Notes: generated by a model not told the origin, from the letters alone. A DNA stretch of 52,702 nucleotides from Pseudomonadales bacterium (GCA_016779565.1 JADHNJ010000015.1:1-52702), one strand, 5' to 3'; positions 10,135 through 18,586 are shown, counted from the stretch's first letter. Numbers and translations: made by a program.

Positions 10135-11394
10135 TTAATCTGAGGCGGATATCTCTGTCGCAACAAAGACGGTCTCGTCAGGGCCTTTAAGTTTTCTCAG
10201 TGAAGCCGAGACCGCCTCAACCTCTGTCATAACTCTTAAAATATTCTCTCCCGCTATTTTCGCGATGTCTTCGTCGCTGTAACCGCGAATCAACAGCTCT
10301 TTGAGCAAGGCAGGGTAGGTTGACACGTCTTCAAGGCCAATGGGGCCGGGTGGCATGCCATCATAATCGGCACCTAAACCGAGATGGTCAATGCCGGCGA
10401 TATCCCTAATATGATCGATGTGATCTGCCACGTCATACAAGGTCGCCTCTGGAGCTGGGCGGGCTTCAGACCAGGCCGCCATTAGAGCCTGAATCTCAGT
10501 TTCTGAGCCTGTCAAACTATCTCGGTGCGCTTCATAGGCTTCCCGGTATAACCGAAGGGGTTCAGAAATATATGAGGTCAAGTAATTCACCATCACAATG
10601 CCTCGGTTATCGGCTACCTTTTTAAGAACCCTGTCAGTGACATTGCGAGGATGTTTTGTCACGGCATAAGCGGATGAATGAGAAAATATAATCGGAGCTT
10701 GGGTTATATCAAGCGCTTGTAGTTGAGTGGCCTCTGAAACATGAGACAAATCCACAAGCATACCCAGTCGATTCATTTCGCGAACCACTTGCTTACCAAA
10801 ATCGGTCAGACCCTGATGCCTTGGGGTGTCGGTGGCAGAGTCGGCCCACAGCAAACCCTTAGAATGCGTAAGGGTCATATAACGAGCGCCGAGGTGATAG
10901 AGCTGACGAAGGGTCGCTAGGGAGTTGTGAATGGCGTGCCCGCCCTCCATGCCAATTAAAGACGCCATCTTGCCTTCGCCATGGATCCGGCGGACGTCGC
11001 TTGCCGTCAGCGCGATTTCAAAATCCTCTGAATATCGTTCGGTCAGGCGATAAACCAAATCGATTTGGTCGATGACTTGTTGGACTGCTATCGCTGAACC
11101 TCCGTAGGTTTCGATGGGGACGTAAACTGACCAGAAGAGGCCGCCAACCATCCCAGCTCTGAGTCGAGGGATATCGGTATGCAAAGGATTCTCAGACCGA
11201 CTTAAGTTCTGACCAATATCGATGGCCGACAATTGATTGTTTGCTCGTCGTTTAAACTGCCACGGTAAGTCGTTGTGGCCATCGATCAATGGTGTCTGCC
11301 GAAGTACGGCGCTTACACGAGCATCTAAGGTATCTGCGATCGATAAAGATGTGTTCATCAAAACTGCGATGATTAAAACGAGCAAGGGCTTCAT
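10135..11394 (-). CDS. secreted membrane dipeptidase (peptidase family M19)
   Basis: M19 enzymes are dinuclear zinc dipeptidases related to renal dipeptidase and hydrolyse L,D or L,L dipeptides. All metal ligands are present: His40 and Asp42 in DGHND, bridging Glu150 in GMEGGH, His218 in LSHVS and His239 in FSHSS. Residues 1-20 (MKPLLVLIIAVLMNTSLSIA) are a signal peptide, so the enzyme acts in the periplasm or outside the cell. I place the start at the ATG at 11394, giving 419 residues. An upstream TTG at 11412 would put six polar residues before the signal peptide and would include the GGAG that probably serves as the ribosome-binding site. Confidence 0.93.
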   Translation of the reverse strand: MKPLLVLIIAVLMNTSLSIADTLDARVSAVLRQTPLIDGHNDLPWQFKRRANNQLSAIDIGQNLSRSENPLHTDIPRLRAGMVGGLFWSVYVPIETYGGSAIAVQQVIDQIDLVYRLTERYSEDFEIALTASDVRRIHGEGKMASLIGMEGGHAIHNSLATLRQLYHLGARYMTLTHSKGLLWADSATDTPRHQGLTDFGKQVVREMNRLGMLVDLSHVSEATQLQALDITQAPIIFSHSSAYAVTKHPRNVTDRVLKKVADNRGIVMVNYLTSYISEPLRLYREAYEAHRDSLTGSETEIQALMAAWSEARPAPEATLYDVADHIDHIRDIAGIDHLGLGADYDGMPPGPIGLEDVSTYPALLKELLIRGYSDEDIAKIAGENILRVMTEVEAVSASLRKLKGPDETVFVATEISASD

Positions 11395-11570
11395 GAAATG
11401 ATAAGGCTCCAAGGGTTAAGTGATTATCGCCGCGCGGTACGCGGAACTTTTGCTGGCCCGGTATCAAGTGCGAACCGACCTTGCGACAATATCATATTTG
11501 AGTCTTAGTCTGGATTAGCTGCCAAGCGGTTAACAATAATGGTCTTGTCGGCATTTTGCCTCAAGAAACG

Positions 11571-11599
11571 TTCAATTTATCAGGGCAAGCAGCTACAAT
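11571..11599 (+). promoter_or_regulatory. candidate promoter for the ZTP riboswitch/glyA
   Basis: TACAAT at 11594-11599 is a near-consensus -10 box. A weak -35 (TTCAAT, 11571-11576) sits 17 bases upstream. Transcription would begin near 11606, at the foot of the riboswitch helix. The -35 matches only three of six consensus positions, so this is a candidate only. Confidence 0.4.
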
Positions 11600-11603
11600 G
11601 CCC

Positions 11604-11757
11604 GGGCACACGACTGGCGATGCGAGGTGGATAACCACCGGGGAGTGTGTGTTACCAGGCGGCTCCTAAAAAGCCGCTCCTGGTTCGATGAGGTATTGTG
11701 GCTGGATCTTAATCAACCGAAATACCTATTCGAGATTTGAAGCCGTTCGCCTGGGCA
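11604..11757 (+). promoter_or_regulatory. ZTP/ZMP (pfl motif) riboswitch upstream of glyA
   Basis: Both conserved halves of the pfl motif are present. The 5' half holds ACGACTGGCG (11610-11619), a GGTGG/CCACC hairpin, and CCACCGGGGAG (11635-11645). The flanking GCACAC and GTGTG form the outer helix. The 3' half is GCCGTTCGCCTGGGCA (11742-11757), whose CGCC can form the motif's pseudoknot with GGCG of the first half. The linker is unusually long (about 80 nt) and contains a strong hairpin (11653-11683, CCAGG paired with CCTGG and GGCT with AGCC). ZTP riboswitches sense the purine intermediate ZTP/ZMP, which signals folate shortage, and raise one-carbon genes such as glyA. Two CTCCT runs in the linker could mask the AAAGGAG at 11770-11776; that mechanism is inference. 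Confidence 0.93.
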
Positions 11758-11783
11758 CCCACGACATCCAAAGGAGATAGCCC

Positions 11784-13100
11784 TTGTCCAACCCATTAAA
11801 GTCCCAGCAAATCGATAGGCAGATGGCGCAGCAGACTACTGCAACAGCTCGCAATTTAGCCGCGCTAGCCGAAAGTGATCCTGCGGTTTATTCCGCCCTG
11901 CTAGGAGAAGAACAACGAGAGCGAGATGGGATAGAATTGATTCCCTCTGAAAATTACACCTTCCCCGAAGTTTTAACCGTGCTCGGTAGTGTTTTTACCA
12001 ATAAATACTCCGAGGGCTATCCTGGTCGGCGTTATTATGGCGGGCAGACCTTTACCGATGAAATTGAGAATCTCGCGCGGGACCGAGCCAAGGCGGTCTT
12101 CAACTGTGAACACGCAAATGTTCAGCCATTGTCGGGATCGGCGATGAATCAGGCGGTTTATTTGGGATTGCTAACACCTGGCGATACCATTATGGCGATG
12201 GATCTGTCTCACGGTGGGCATTTGACTCACGGTGCGCCAGTGTCGCACATGGGTGATTTATTTAACTTTGTTCGTTATGTAACTGATCCGGTAGACGGCT
12301 CGATTGACTTTGACCGTGTTCGCGCAGATGCGCATCGGACCAAGCCTAAGATGATGCTTTGTGGTTATACGTCTTATCCTCGGGATATCGACTATGCAGC
12401 TTTCAAAGCAATCGCTGATGAGGTTGGTGCGATCACGATGACCGACGCGTCACACTTTGGAGGGTTGGTCGCCGGTAAAGCGATGGCTAATCCCTTCGAT
12501 TTCGGTTTTGACTTGGTGACCACAACCACTCACAAGTCGTTAAGAGGCCCTCGTGGCGGTATGATCTTGTGCCGAAAGCCTTTCGCTAAAAAGATCGACA
12601 AGTCAGTTTTTCCTGGGTTGCAGGGCGGGCCGCACATGAATGCAGTTGCTGGTATCGCGGTGACTTTGCAGAAGGCGCAAACGGCTGAGTTTCAGCGTTA
12701 TGCGGCTGATGTTTTGAGTAATGCGCAGGTTCTAGCGAAAGAATTCAAGCAGGCGGGCGTGTCCTTAGTCACCGGTGGCACAGATAATCACATGTTAGTG
12801 CTGAATACGATGGCATCCTTTGGCATAGATGGTCGAGTTGCTGAAGAAGCTCTGGATCAGGTTCAGATCACCACCAACAAGCAGATCATTCCTGATGACC
12901 CGAATCCACCATTACGGCCCAGTGGCATCAGGATCGGTACGCCTGCAGCCACCGCCAGAGGCATGGGATCGCAAGAGATGGTGCAGCTTGCTGATTGGAT
13001 GTTGCGATGTCTTAGAGCACCTGAGGATAGCGCGGTTTTAGAGACTGTGCGCGCAGAAGTTGAGGCTTTGTGCCAGCGCTTCCCTGTGCCTGGAATCTAA
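11784..13100 (+). CDS. glyA: serine hydroxymethyltransferase
   Basis: GlyA interconverts serine and glycine while loading one-carbon units onto tetrahydrofolate. The PLP lysine is Lys251 in TTTTHKSLRGPRGG. Asp221 and His224 in DASHFGG match the PLP-ring ligands, and IPSENYTFPEV and NKYSEGYPGRRYYGG form the conserved N-terminal segment. At 438 residues it is about 20 longer than E. coli GlyA because of an N-terminal extension. The start is a TTG at 11784, supported by a perfect AAAGGAG seven bases before it; the first internal ATG, at codon 14, has no such site. Regulation by the ZTP riboswitch directly upstream is expected. Confidence 0.96.
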   Translation: MSNPLKSQQIDRQMAQQTTATARNLAALAESDPAVYSALLGEEQRERDGIELIPSENYTFPEVLTVLGSVFTNKYSEGYPGRRYYGGQTFTDEIENLARDRAKAVFNCEHANVQPLSGSAMNQAVYLGLLTPGDTIMAMDLSHGGHLTHGAPVSHMGDLFNFVRYVTDPVDGSIDFDRVRADAHRTKPKMMLCGYTSYPRDIDYAAFKAIADEVGAITMTDASHFGGLVAGKAMANPFDFGFDLVTTTTHKSLRGPRGGMILCRKPFAKKIDKSVFPGLQGGPHMNAVAGIAVTLQKAQTAEFQRYAADVLSNAQVLAKEFKQAGVSLVTGGTDNHMLVLNTMASFGIDGRVAEEALDQVQITTNKQIIPDDPNPPLRPSGIRIGTPAATARGMGSQEMVQLADWMLRCLRAPEDSAVLETVRAEVEALCQRFPVPGI

Positions 13101-13106
13101 TCACCC

Positions 13107-13784
13107 TCACAATTGGGTCATTCTTGGCGGCTTGGCAATGAAATCTCGCGTTCGATTGGCTACCCACTGATAGACGGATTGACTGGGGTCTCGAGTGCTT
13201 TGGGTTTGATTGAAACTGTGATCGGCGCCTGGCACGGAGTGCCAATGGCAGGCTGGATTGGAACTGCAAAGGGTCTCGGCTAAATCCGGGGATGCCATTC
13301 GATCCCGCGAGCCACTAAAAAACAGCATGGGTTTAGTTAAACCAAAAAGATGCTGCCACCGTTCAAGATTAGGGCGCCCGGCTGGATGAATTGGCAAGGC
13401 ATAAGCAATGCAGCCCATGACGTTTCGATAGACCGTCGCCATTTCACCGGTATTGCAAAGTGCTGCGAGCAGGTGGCTGGCAATTCGGCCCCCGTAGCTA
13501 TGTCCAGAGAGCCAAATCTCTAGGTCAGGGTAGGTATTCATTGCGATAGATAAAGCGTCTTGGTAGTCCTTTACGGATTGATCAAGACTGCTAGGAAACG
13601 CGGCCCCTTGATCACGGTATCTAAAATTAAAGCGTAAATTAGCAAGATTTACCTCGGCAAGGCTCTGGCTCAAACGCACCATGTGAGGTGACGTCAACGC
13701 TGTCGCACTGCCATGGGCGAGGATTAGGAGGGCATTTGGCGCTTTGGGTATTTCGGCTGCAGTTGTCAAAGTTGAGTCGGTCAT
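13107..13784 (-). CDS. alpha/beta hydrolase, KANL3/Tex30-like
   Basis: The 225-residue protein has an alpha/beta-hydrolase core: LILAHGSA near the N-terminus for the oxyanion hole, the nucleophile elbow GHSYGGR (Ser96), a late acidic segment SGSRDRMASP that supplies the Asp, and the catalytic His in GADHSF. It resembles the short KANL3/Tex30-type hydrolases often annotated as dienelactone hydrolase-like. The substrate is unknown. I chose the ATG at 13784; the frame continues to a TTG at 13802 without a better ribosome-binding site. It is convergent with glyA, with only 6 bases between the stops. Confidence 0.78.
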   Translation of the reverse strand: MTDSTLTTAAEIPKAPNALLILAHGSATALTSPHMVRLSQSLAEVNLANLRFNFRYRDQGAAFPSSLDQSVKDYQDALSIAMNTYPDLEIWLSGHSYGGRIASHLLAALCNTGEMATVYRNVMGCIAYALPIHPAGRPNLERWQHLFGLTKPMLFFSGSRDRMASPDLAETLCSSNPACHWHSVPGADHSFNQTQSTRDPSQSVYQWVANRTRDFIAKPPRMTQL

Positions 13785-13883
13785 GATTTCGGCATCGTGC
13801 AAAGGTGAGTTGAAATGCCTAAACGCTTAAGTGAAAGTGCGTCATGCTACACTCAAAGCGTTAGGTGGCAATAAGAGGTTGCT

Positions 13884-14143
13884 ATGTATCAACCCCGGTT
13901 ACCTGTTAACCCAAGTTTACAGGCCTTTTTAGCGAATTTTGGTGTTGCAATTAGCCAAGTCGCGCCGGCGATTCACACTGGTTCGGGCAGTTTGATGGCA
14001 AAGGCGATCCACGCCTTTGCGGATAAAGGTAACTAGGTTTTAGTGTCCTTGGGGCTTAAAGGCAGCAAACAGATGTCATAGAGGCAGCACTTAAAGCTAA
14101 GCAGCCCGAGATTAAGTGGTGTCCTATGGAAGTTGATTCCTAA
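13884..14143 (+). pseudogene. broken small gene: in-frame TAG plus a -1 frameshift
   Basis: An ATG at 13884, preceded by AGAGG, opens a 50-codon frame ending in TAG at 14034-14036. The same frame continues coherently after the TAG (VLVSLGLKGSKQ). One base back, a second frame then carries a protein-like end (TDVIEAALKAKQPEIKW, then CPMEVDS) that stops in TAA at 14141-14143. Bridging the TAG and a -1 shift near the AAACAG around 14073 gives one continuous protein of about 85 residues. I do not recognise the family. The SRPBCC gene starts 15 bases later, so the two were probably an operon. A sequencing error cannot be excluded, but two separate lesions argue for decay. Confidence 0.5.
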
Positions 14144-14157
14144 ATTCAGGAGCAGTT

Positions 14158-14553
14158 ATGTTGAAATTTGAGCACAATTTTGACGCCGCGGCGTCGTTGG
14201 TTTGGCAGGTGGTGGGTACCCCCGACCGGGTGGATTGGGTGCCGGGCGTCGACAAATGCACTTTTGATGGCGAGGTGCGTACGCTTGACTTACCCGGTGC
14301 GGGCACGATTCAAGAGCGAATTATAAAGCTAGATGCCAGTCGCTTTGAGCTGATCTATCAGTGCATAGCGTCCCCCATGCCCCTTGAACATCATGAGGCC
14401 TCGATGCAACTAAAGGCGCTCAATCCTCATCAATGCCAGCTTGTTTGGCAGGCCTCGATCCGACCAGAGGCATTTGAACCTTTCTTAAAAGACAGCATGC
14501 AGGGTGCGCTTATTCAGCTAGTGTCGGTTGTCAGTGAATTATCTGCTAGGTAG
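14158..14553 (+). CDS. SRPBCC (START/Bet v1-like) family protein
   Basis: The 131-residue product has the helix-grip pattern of SRPBCC proteins. It opens with FEHNFDAAASLVWQVVGTPDR, where the helix carrying VWQVV and the following trough (VDWVPGV) are typical of polyketide cyclase/ligand-binding members. A long C-terminal helix closes the domain. Such proteins bind hydrophobic ligands; no ligand can be inferred here. A good ribosome-binding site (AGGAG at 14147-14151) precedes the ATG. Its 3' end overlaps the convergent hypothetical gene by 40 bases. Confidence 0.75.
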   Translation: MLKFEHNFDAAASLVWQVVGTPDRVDWVPGVDKCTFDGEVRTLDLPGAGTIQERIIKLDASRFELIYQCIASPMPLEHHEASMQLKALNPHQCQLVWQASIRPEAFEPFLKDSMQGALIQLVSVVSELSAR

Positions 14554-14981
14554 GTTCGCCAGAATTTTTCATGGGGTAGCGGTTGATCTTGCCAGCTAGA
14601 AAAACTCACCCCTGGTGGATTGTCTGGTGAGACAAGTGTGGGTGTTTGTCGATTCAAATCGACGAACCAAAAGGTCGCTGGCTGCCTTGCGCTGGCGATG
14701 AGATGGTCAAGCATTAAGCCGCGCCGCTCAATTTGGCAACTTTGAGCATCAAGGGCATGATGCCAGTCTTCGGCAGAACCAGCAGGTAGATCGCAGAGCG
14801 CATAGACTCGTTGCTGTAAACAGACGCCGAACCAGGCCTGCAGCCAAATAAGTCCCGTGCGTTCGCCACAGGCGCAATCCGTAAGTCCGTAGATGGGACC
14901 TTGCCAGTCTTCAATGGTGCGAACTTTTGCCCTGAAGGCCACGCCCTTCGCCGTAAATTGCCAAGGATGTTGATGGTTCAC
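14514..14981 (-). CDS. hypothetical protein, coupled to the FMN reductase
   Basis: The 155-residue product is not one I recognise. It is rich in Trp (EDWQG, IWLQAWFG, EDWHHAL, TFWFVD, FWRTYL) and has a CACG pair near residue 36, with no signal peptide or membrane span. Its GTG start shares one base with the stop of the upstream FMN-reductase gene (TAGTG), so the two are translationally coupled and probably act together. The 3' end overlaps the convergent SRPBCC gene by 40 bases. The overlap and coupling support a real gene even though it has no known domain. Confidence 0.6.
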   Translation of the reverse strand: MNHQHPWQFTAKGVAFRAKVRTIEDWQGPIYGLTDCACGERTGLIWLQAWFGVCLQQRVYALCDLPAGSAEDWHHALDAQSCQIERRGLMLDHLIASARQPATFWFVDLNRQTPTLVSPDNPPGVSFSSWQDQPLPHEKFWRTYLADNSLTTDTS

Positions 14982-15550
14982 TAGGAAGGGCGCTCACAAA
15001 ACCTGCTGAAACCCTCGGCAATTTGCTCAGCCTTTTGCGAAAAGGGCACAAGAGACTCTGATGAATTAGGATCATAGGCCTGATAGGCATTAGCGACTAA
15101 TAGGAATTCAGGATAAATCAAGCCACCCAAACCCAGGAGATAGTTTGCAAGTTGACTGGCGGCGCGAATGCCGCCAAGCCCGCCTGGACTGCTACTCACG
15201 ATCAAGCATGGTGTTAAGTAGAAGGGTTTGAGATCTGGGTTGCCTTTGGTGTCACGGGTTGACCAAGTAAGCCCGTTTAATAGTGCTGGTGGCATAAGAC
15301 CATTGAATTCGGGACAAGCAATAATGAGCCCGTCACTGTTTAATAAAGTATGCCTGAAAGCTGTCACCTCGGGCGGTTGGCCCTGCTCGATTTCCACAAC
15401 CTGACTGTATAGCGGCAAACGAGGGTCGGCTAAAGGTGCGTTCTCAATGGTGTGCTTTTGGGCTTTAAGACTTTTAGTCGCGAGGGCAAGAGTCCGGGTG
15501 TTGAAAGATTCTGCTCGGTCGCTGCCGGAAACCGCTACAAAGTGTGCCAT
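14981..15550 (-). CDS. NADPH-dependent FMN reductase family protein
   Basis: The 189-residue flavodoxin-fold protein shows the family's FMN-phosphate loop near the N-terminus (SGSDRAESFNTRTL, residues 8-21). It also has the CPEFNGLMPPALLNGLTW segment, where most members have PEYNGSxPGxLKNAIDW, and a later SSSPGGLGG loop. Members reduce FMN, quinones, azo dyes or chromate using NAD(P)H. The replacement of PGxLK by PPALL is a little unusual. It is the upstream partner in a two-gene leftward unit, with its stop codon overlapping the next start. Confidence 0.85.
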   Translation of the reverse strand: MAHFVAVSGSDRAESFNTRTLALATKSLKAQKHTIENAPLADPRLPLYSQVVEIEQGQPPEVTAFRHTLLNSDGLIIACPEFNGLMPPALLNGLTWSTRDTKGNPDLKPFYLTPCLIVSSSPGGLGGIRAASQLANYLLGLGGLIYPEFLLVANAYQAYDPNSSESLVPFSQKAEQIAEGFSRFCERPS

Positions 15551-15793
15551 GGGTTGTGCCTTGTGTTTTTACAATTGCTGATCGGTAACCCTTGAATCTC
15601 TGGGGCCGCGCAAGCTATTCTGACGGCAATTGGGTTGGATTCAAAGCACGCGGTGCTGAAAATGAGGATCCGTTCAAAGTTGGCGGCCATGGAGCCGTTG
15701 GGGAAAAAGTCGCTGCAATAAGCATTCATATGATAGTCGGTGAGTGATCAAGGCGAGCTTAGATGCGGCTAGACACGGCCATCGAGGGAAATT

Positions 15794-16225
15794 ATGTCAG
15801 AATTAACAACAACCAAAGGGCCATTGCCCGTCGTACCGTATTTAAAGGGTGCCGACTCGGATGACCCATATTTAGAAGGCCTAGAGTGTGGCGCTTGTAA
15901 TGCCATTTTCTTAGGAGAACGCAGCACCTGTGCAAAGTGCGGTGCTCGCGACGTTATGACCGCTAAACGATTAGGCACCCGAGGGAAATTGTATTCATAC
16001 AGCATCGTATACCGCAGTTTTCCAGGCATCGAAGTACCCTATATATCTGCCATTGTTGATCTGGAAGATGGTGCAACGCTTAAAGGTAATCTTATCGACG
16101 TTGAGCCCGATCCAGAGAATTTGACGTTTGATATGCCCGTTGAAGTCGTTTTTGGTGATGCTTTGGGCCGAAAAGATAAAGATGGCAATAGCTACACCAG
16201 TTATTTCTTTAAACCAGTTGCATAA
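15794..16225 (+). CDS. DUF35 Zn-ribbon/OB-fold protein
   Basis: The 143-residue protein has the DUF35 arrangement. A rubredoxin-like zinc ribbon comes first (Cys32, Cys35, Cys46 and Cys49 in CGAC and CAKC), followed by an OB-fold (about residues 62-125). Family members bind acyl-CoA and act as the small partner of SCP-x-type thiolases or aldolases, as ChsH2 does in steroid side-chain degradation. The thiolase gene follows after 15 bases with its own AGGAGG site, which fits such a two-subunit enzyme. The steroid link is only a family precedent, not something the sequence shows. Confidence 0.88.
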   Translation: MSELTTTKGPLPVVPYLKGADSDDPYLEGLECGACNAIFLGERSTCAKCGARDVMTAKRLGTRGKLYSYSIVYRSFPGIEVPYISAIVDLEDGATLKGNLIDVEPDPENLTFDMPVEVVFGDALGRKDKDGNSYTSYFFKPVA

Positions 16226-16240
16226 GTAAAGGAGGCAAAG

Positions 16241-17383
16241 ATGAGCGATGTTTATGTGGTAGGGGTTGATATGATTAAGTTTGGTCGGTTTCCAGATAAA
16301 ACGGTCCCTCAAATTGGCGCGGAATCGGCCCTCCTAGCATTGGATGACGCGGGTCTAACGATCCAAGACATGCAGGCCTTGTATTGCGGCAATTTGGGCC
16401 AGGCTAACGCAATGGTTGGGCAGCGGATACTGCAGGAAATTGGTCAGACAGGTATAGGCGTTGTCAATTGTGCGAACGCTTGCGCGACCGGTGCAACGGC
16501 TTTCCGAGAGGCCTGGATGTCAATCAAAGCCGGTGTATTTGATTGTGTCCTGGCCGTTGGTGTAGAGCAAATGGGTAAGGGTTTGCTAGGTGGGGCAGGT
16601 GGTGGCTCGGGTATACCTAAAGAAGGTCTTTTGGGCTCAGGCACGATGCCTTCTGTGTTTGCTGAGGCCGGTATGGAGCATGCGCGAAAATATGGGACTA
16701 CCTTTGAACAATTTGCCAAGGTATCTGTGAAAAACCATCATCACTCAACATTGAATCCTAAGGCGATGTACCAAATCGAGACGCCTTTAGAAACTGTTAT
16801 GAATGCTGAAATGATTTCTTATCCCAATACTAAACTGATGTGTTCGGTAAATGTCGATGGATCAGCTGCGGCCGTTTTGGTCTCCGAGAAAAAAGCGAAA
16901 GAGCTTGGGCTGAGCCGCGCGGTGCGAATAAAAGCCTCGGTTTTGGCGAGTGATCCGTATACAGACAGAGACCTTGTCATGCCTGACGTCAATGCGGTGA
17001 CGCGTATCGCGGCAAAACAAGCCTATGAAATGGCAGGAATATCTGCGGCAGATGTTGATCTCGTCGAACTTCACGACTGCTTTGCAACCGCTGAGATTTT
17101 ACATTACGAGAATCTAGGTCTTTGTGCTGACGGTGAGGCCGGGCGAATGATCGATGAGGGCGAAGTGGCGCTAGGCGGACGGGTGCCTGTTAATGTTAGT
17201 GGTGGTCTTTTGTCCAAGGGGCATCCGTTGGGTGCAACCGGTATCGCTAATATCTACGAAGTTTGCACGCATCTGCGAGGCGAGGCTGGAAACCGTCAAG
17301 TTGAAGGTGCGCGAATAGGCCTGACCCATGTCATTGGTTTGGGATCTGCCTGCGGGATCCATATCCTAGAGAAAGTGGCTTAG
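16241..17383 (+). CDS. SCP-x-type thiolase / lipid-transfer-protein family
   Basis: The 380-residue protein is a thiolase of the nonspecific lipid-transfer (SCP-x) branch. The nucleophile region reads NCANACATGATA (Cys77, Cys81, with Cys81 in the usual position). Further conserved sites are His278 in ELHDCFA, His328 in SKGHPLGATG and Cys371 in GSACGIHIL. These enzymes cleave or form beta-ketoacyl-CoA, or act as aldol lyases when paired with a DUF35 protein such as the one directly upstream. It sits in a window with etfBA and ETF-QO, consistent with acyl-CoA degradation. A strong AGGAGG site precedes the ATG. Confidence 0.88.
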   Translation: MSDVYVVGVDMIKFGRFPDKTVPQIGAESALLALDDAGLTIQDMQALYCGNLGQANAMVGQRILQEIGQTGIGVVNCANACATGATAFREAWMSIKAGVFDCVLAVGVEQMGKGLLGGAGGGSGIPKEGLLGSGTMPSVFAEAGMEHARKYGTTFEQFAKVSVKNHHHSTLNPKAMYQIETPLETVMNAEMISYPNTKLMCSVNVDGSAAAVLVSEKKAKELGLSRAVRIKASVLASDPYTDRDLVMPDVNAVTRIAAKQAYEMAGISAADVDLVELHDCFATAEILHYENLGLCADGEAGRMIDEGEVALGGRVPVNVSGGLLSKGHPLGATGIANIYEVCTHLRGEAGNRQVEGARIGLTHVIGLGSACGIHILEKVA

Positions 17384-17455
17384 CAAACCTCTAGAGCTTT
17401 GCAGCGAAGGCCCGGTTGTCAGTATGTGCTGGTGATTGGGTCTTAAGGGACATGT

Positions 17456-17938
17456 ATGCGTATCGGGATCGTCAGTGATACCCACAACAACTTGAAAAAC
17501 TGCCGTGAAATTGTCGCTATCTTTAACGACCAGGGGGTGGATCAGGTCATTCATACCGGCGATGTGACTCAGGCAAAAACGATCGATGTCTTTGGGGCGC
17601 TAGGCATGCCTATGTCCGGCGTATTTGGAAATAATGATTTGGAGAGAAGTAGCCTTGACGCTGCGATAAATTTCCAAGGGTTTGAGTTTTTTGAGCCGCC
17701 CTGGATTTTTAACCTCCATGGAAGGAGCATCTGCGTTGTGCATGACCCGCTAGAATTCCAATTAACCTCGAAAGTAGTAGATCTCCGATTGCATGGACAT
17801 ACACACTTGTATCATCACGAAATGAGCGAAAAAGGTCTGACCTTTAACCCGGGGGAATGCGCAGGCATGATGTCAGGGTTTAATGCAGTTGGCGTAGTAG
17901 AGTTATCAACCCTGCGCGCCGAGGTGATTAAATTTTGA
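17456..17938 (+). CDS. YfcE/MJ0936-type metallophosphoesterase
   Basis: The 160-residue protein has every motif of small calcineurin-like phosphoesterases: DTH at 8-10, GD at 35-36, GNND at 58-61, a metal His at 96 in VVHD, and GHTH at 113-116. Relatives hydrolyse phosphodiesters with manganese in vitro; the cellular substrate is unknown. The stop overlaps the TTG start of the DUF1285 gene by 4 bases (TTGA), so the two are coupled. Confidence 0.88.
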   Translation: MRIGIVSDTHNNLKNCREIVAIFNDQGVDQVIHTGDVTQAKTIDVFGALGMPMSGVFGNNDLERSSLDAAINFQGFEFFEPPWIFNLHGRSICVVHDPLEFQLTSKVVDLRLHGHTHLYHHEMSEKGLTFNPGECAGMMSGFNAVGVVELSTLRAEVIKF

Positions 17939-18513
17939 CCATCGATGTGAACTTGCCATACAGCTTACAGCAGGAGTTGAGCAAAGTTTCTGACTTAGAA
18001 TTGCCGCCTGTACATCTATGGCAGCCCGAACGGGTCTACCCCATCGACCTGGTGATTAACGATAACGGTGATTGGCTTTACGAGGGCAGTAGAATTAATC
18101 GTCCTCGACTTGTGCGTTTGTTCTCTAGAATACTTAGGCGTGAAGCCGATGATTACTTTCTGGTCACGCCCGTAGAGGCATGTCAAATAACCGTTAACGA
18201 TGTCCCTTTTCTCGGGGTTGGGCTCAGCTTTTCCGGCGAGGGGCGCCAACAGACGATTTCAATGAACACGAATGTGGGTGATGAAGTTCTAGTCAGCGAC
18301 GTGAATCCGCTCACCTTCAAAGTCAAGGACGAAGTGCCGATGCCGTATGTTTTGGTGCGTGATGGGCTTTGGGCTAAGCTAAATCGAAGTAGTTACTACT
18401 CGCTGATGGCAGCACTTATTGATGTTGACGGACAGCTAGGGATTTGGAGCGCAGGCGCCAATTTTCCTATTCCTGAAGAGCTGCTGGTTGACGGGTTTGG
18501 CAGTCTTCCCTAA
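17935..18513 (+). CDS. DUF1285 family protein
   Basis: The 192-residue protein carries the DUF1285 signature: IDLVINDNGDWLYEGSRINR, then a LVRLFSRILRRE helix and DDYFLVTPVE (residues 37-80). Structures of relatives show a two-domain beta-rich fold suspected of sensing or binding ligands, but no function is established. The TTG start at 17935 overlaps the preceding stop in TTGA. Convergent ETF-QO begins 73 bases beyond its stop. Confidence 0.88.
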   Translation: MTIDVNLPYSLQQELSKVSDLELPPVHLWQPERVYPIDLVINDNGDWLYEGSRINRPRLVRLFSRILRREADDYFLVTPVEACQITVNDVPFLGVGLSFSGEGRQQTISMNTNVGDEVLVSDVNPLTFKVKDEVPMPYVLVRDGLWAKLNRSSYYSLMAALIDVDGQLGIWSAGANFPIPEELLVDGFGSLP

Positions 18514-18586
18514 GCGCAGACTGCAGGTCTTAGTAGGCAATGGGCGCTCACCACAGTAACAACTGCGATAGCGCCTCTCTCCTGGA

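Noticed and set aside
15551-15793. possible gene between the FMN reductase and the DUF35 gene, including a plus-strand frame ending near 15721 with an upstream TGA
   Set aside because: The 40-codon plus-strand frame looks mildly protein-like, but it has no start, no recognisable family and no SECIS-like hairpin after the TGA. The minus-strand 64-codon frame overlaps the reductase start without a ribosome-binding site.
18514-18540. CTGCAGGTCT near the DUF1285 stop, resembling part of the SECIS tip
   Set aside because: It does not form the GCA-GGUC-UGC hairpin and there is no in-frame UGA before it.
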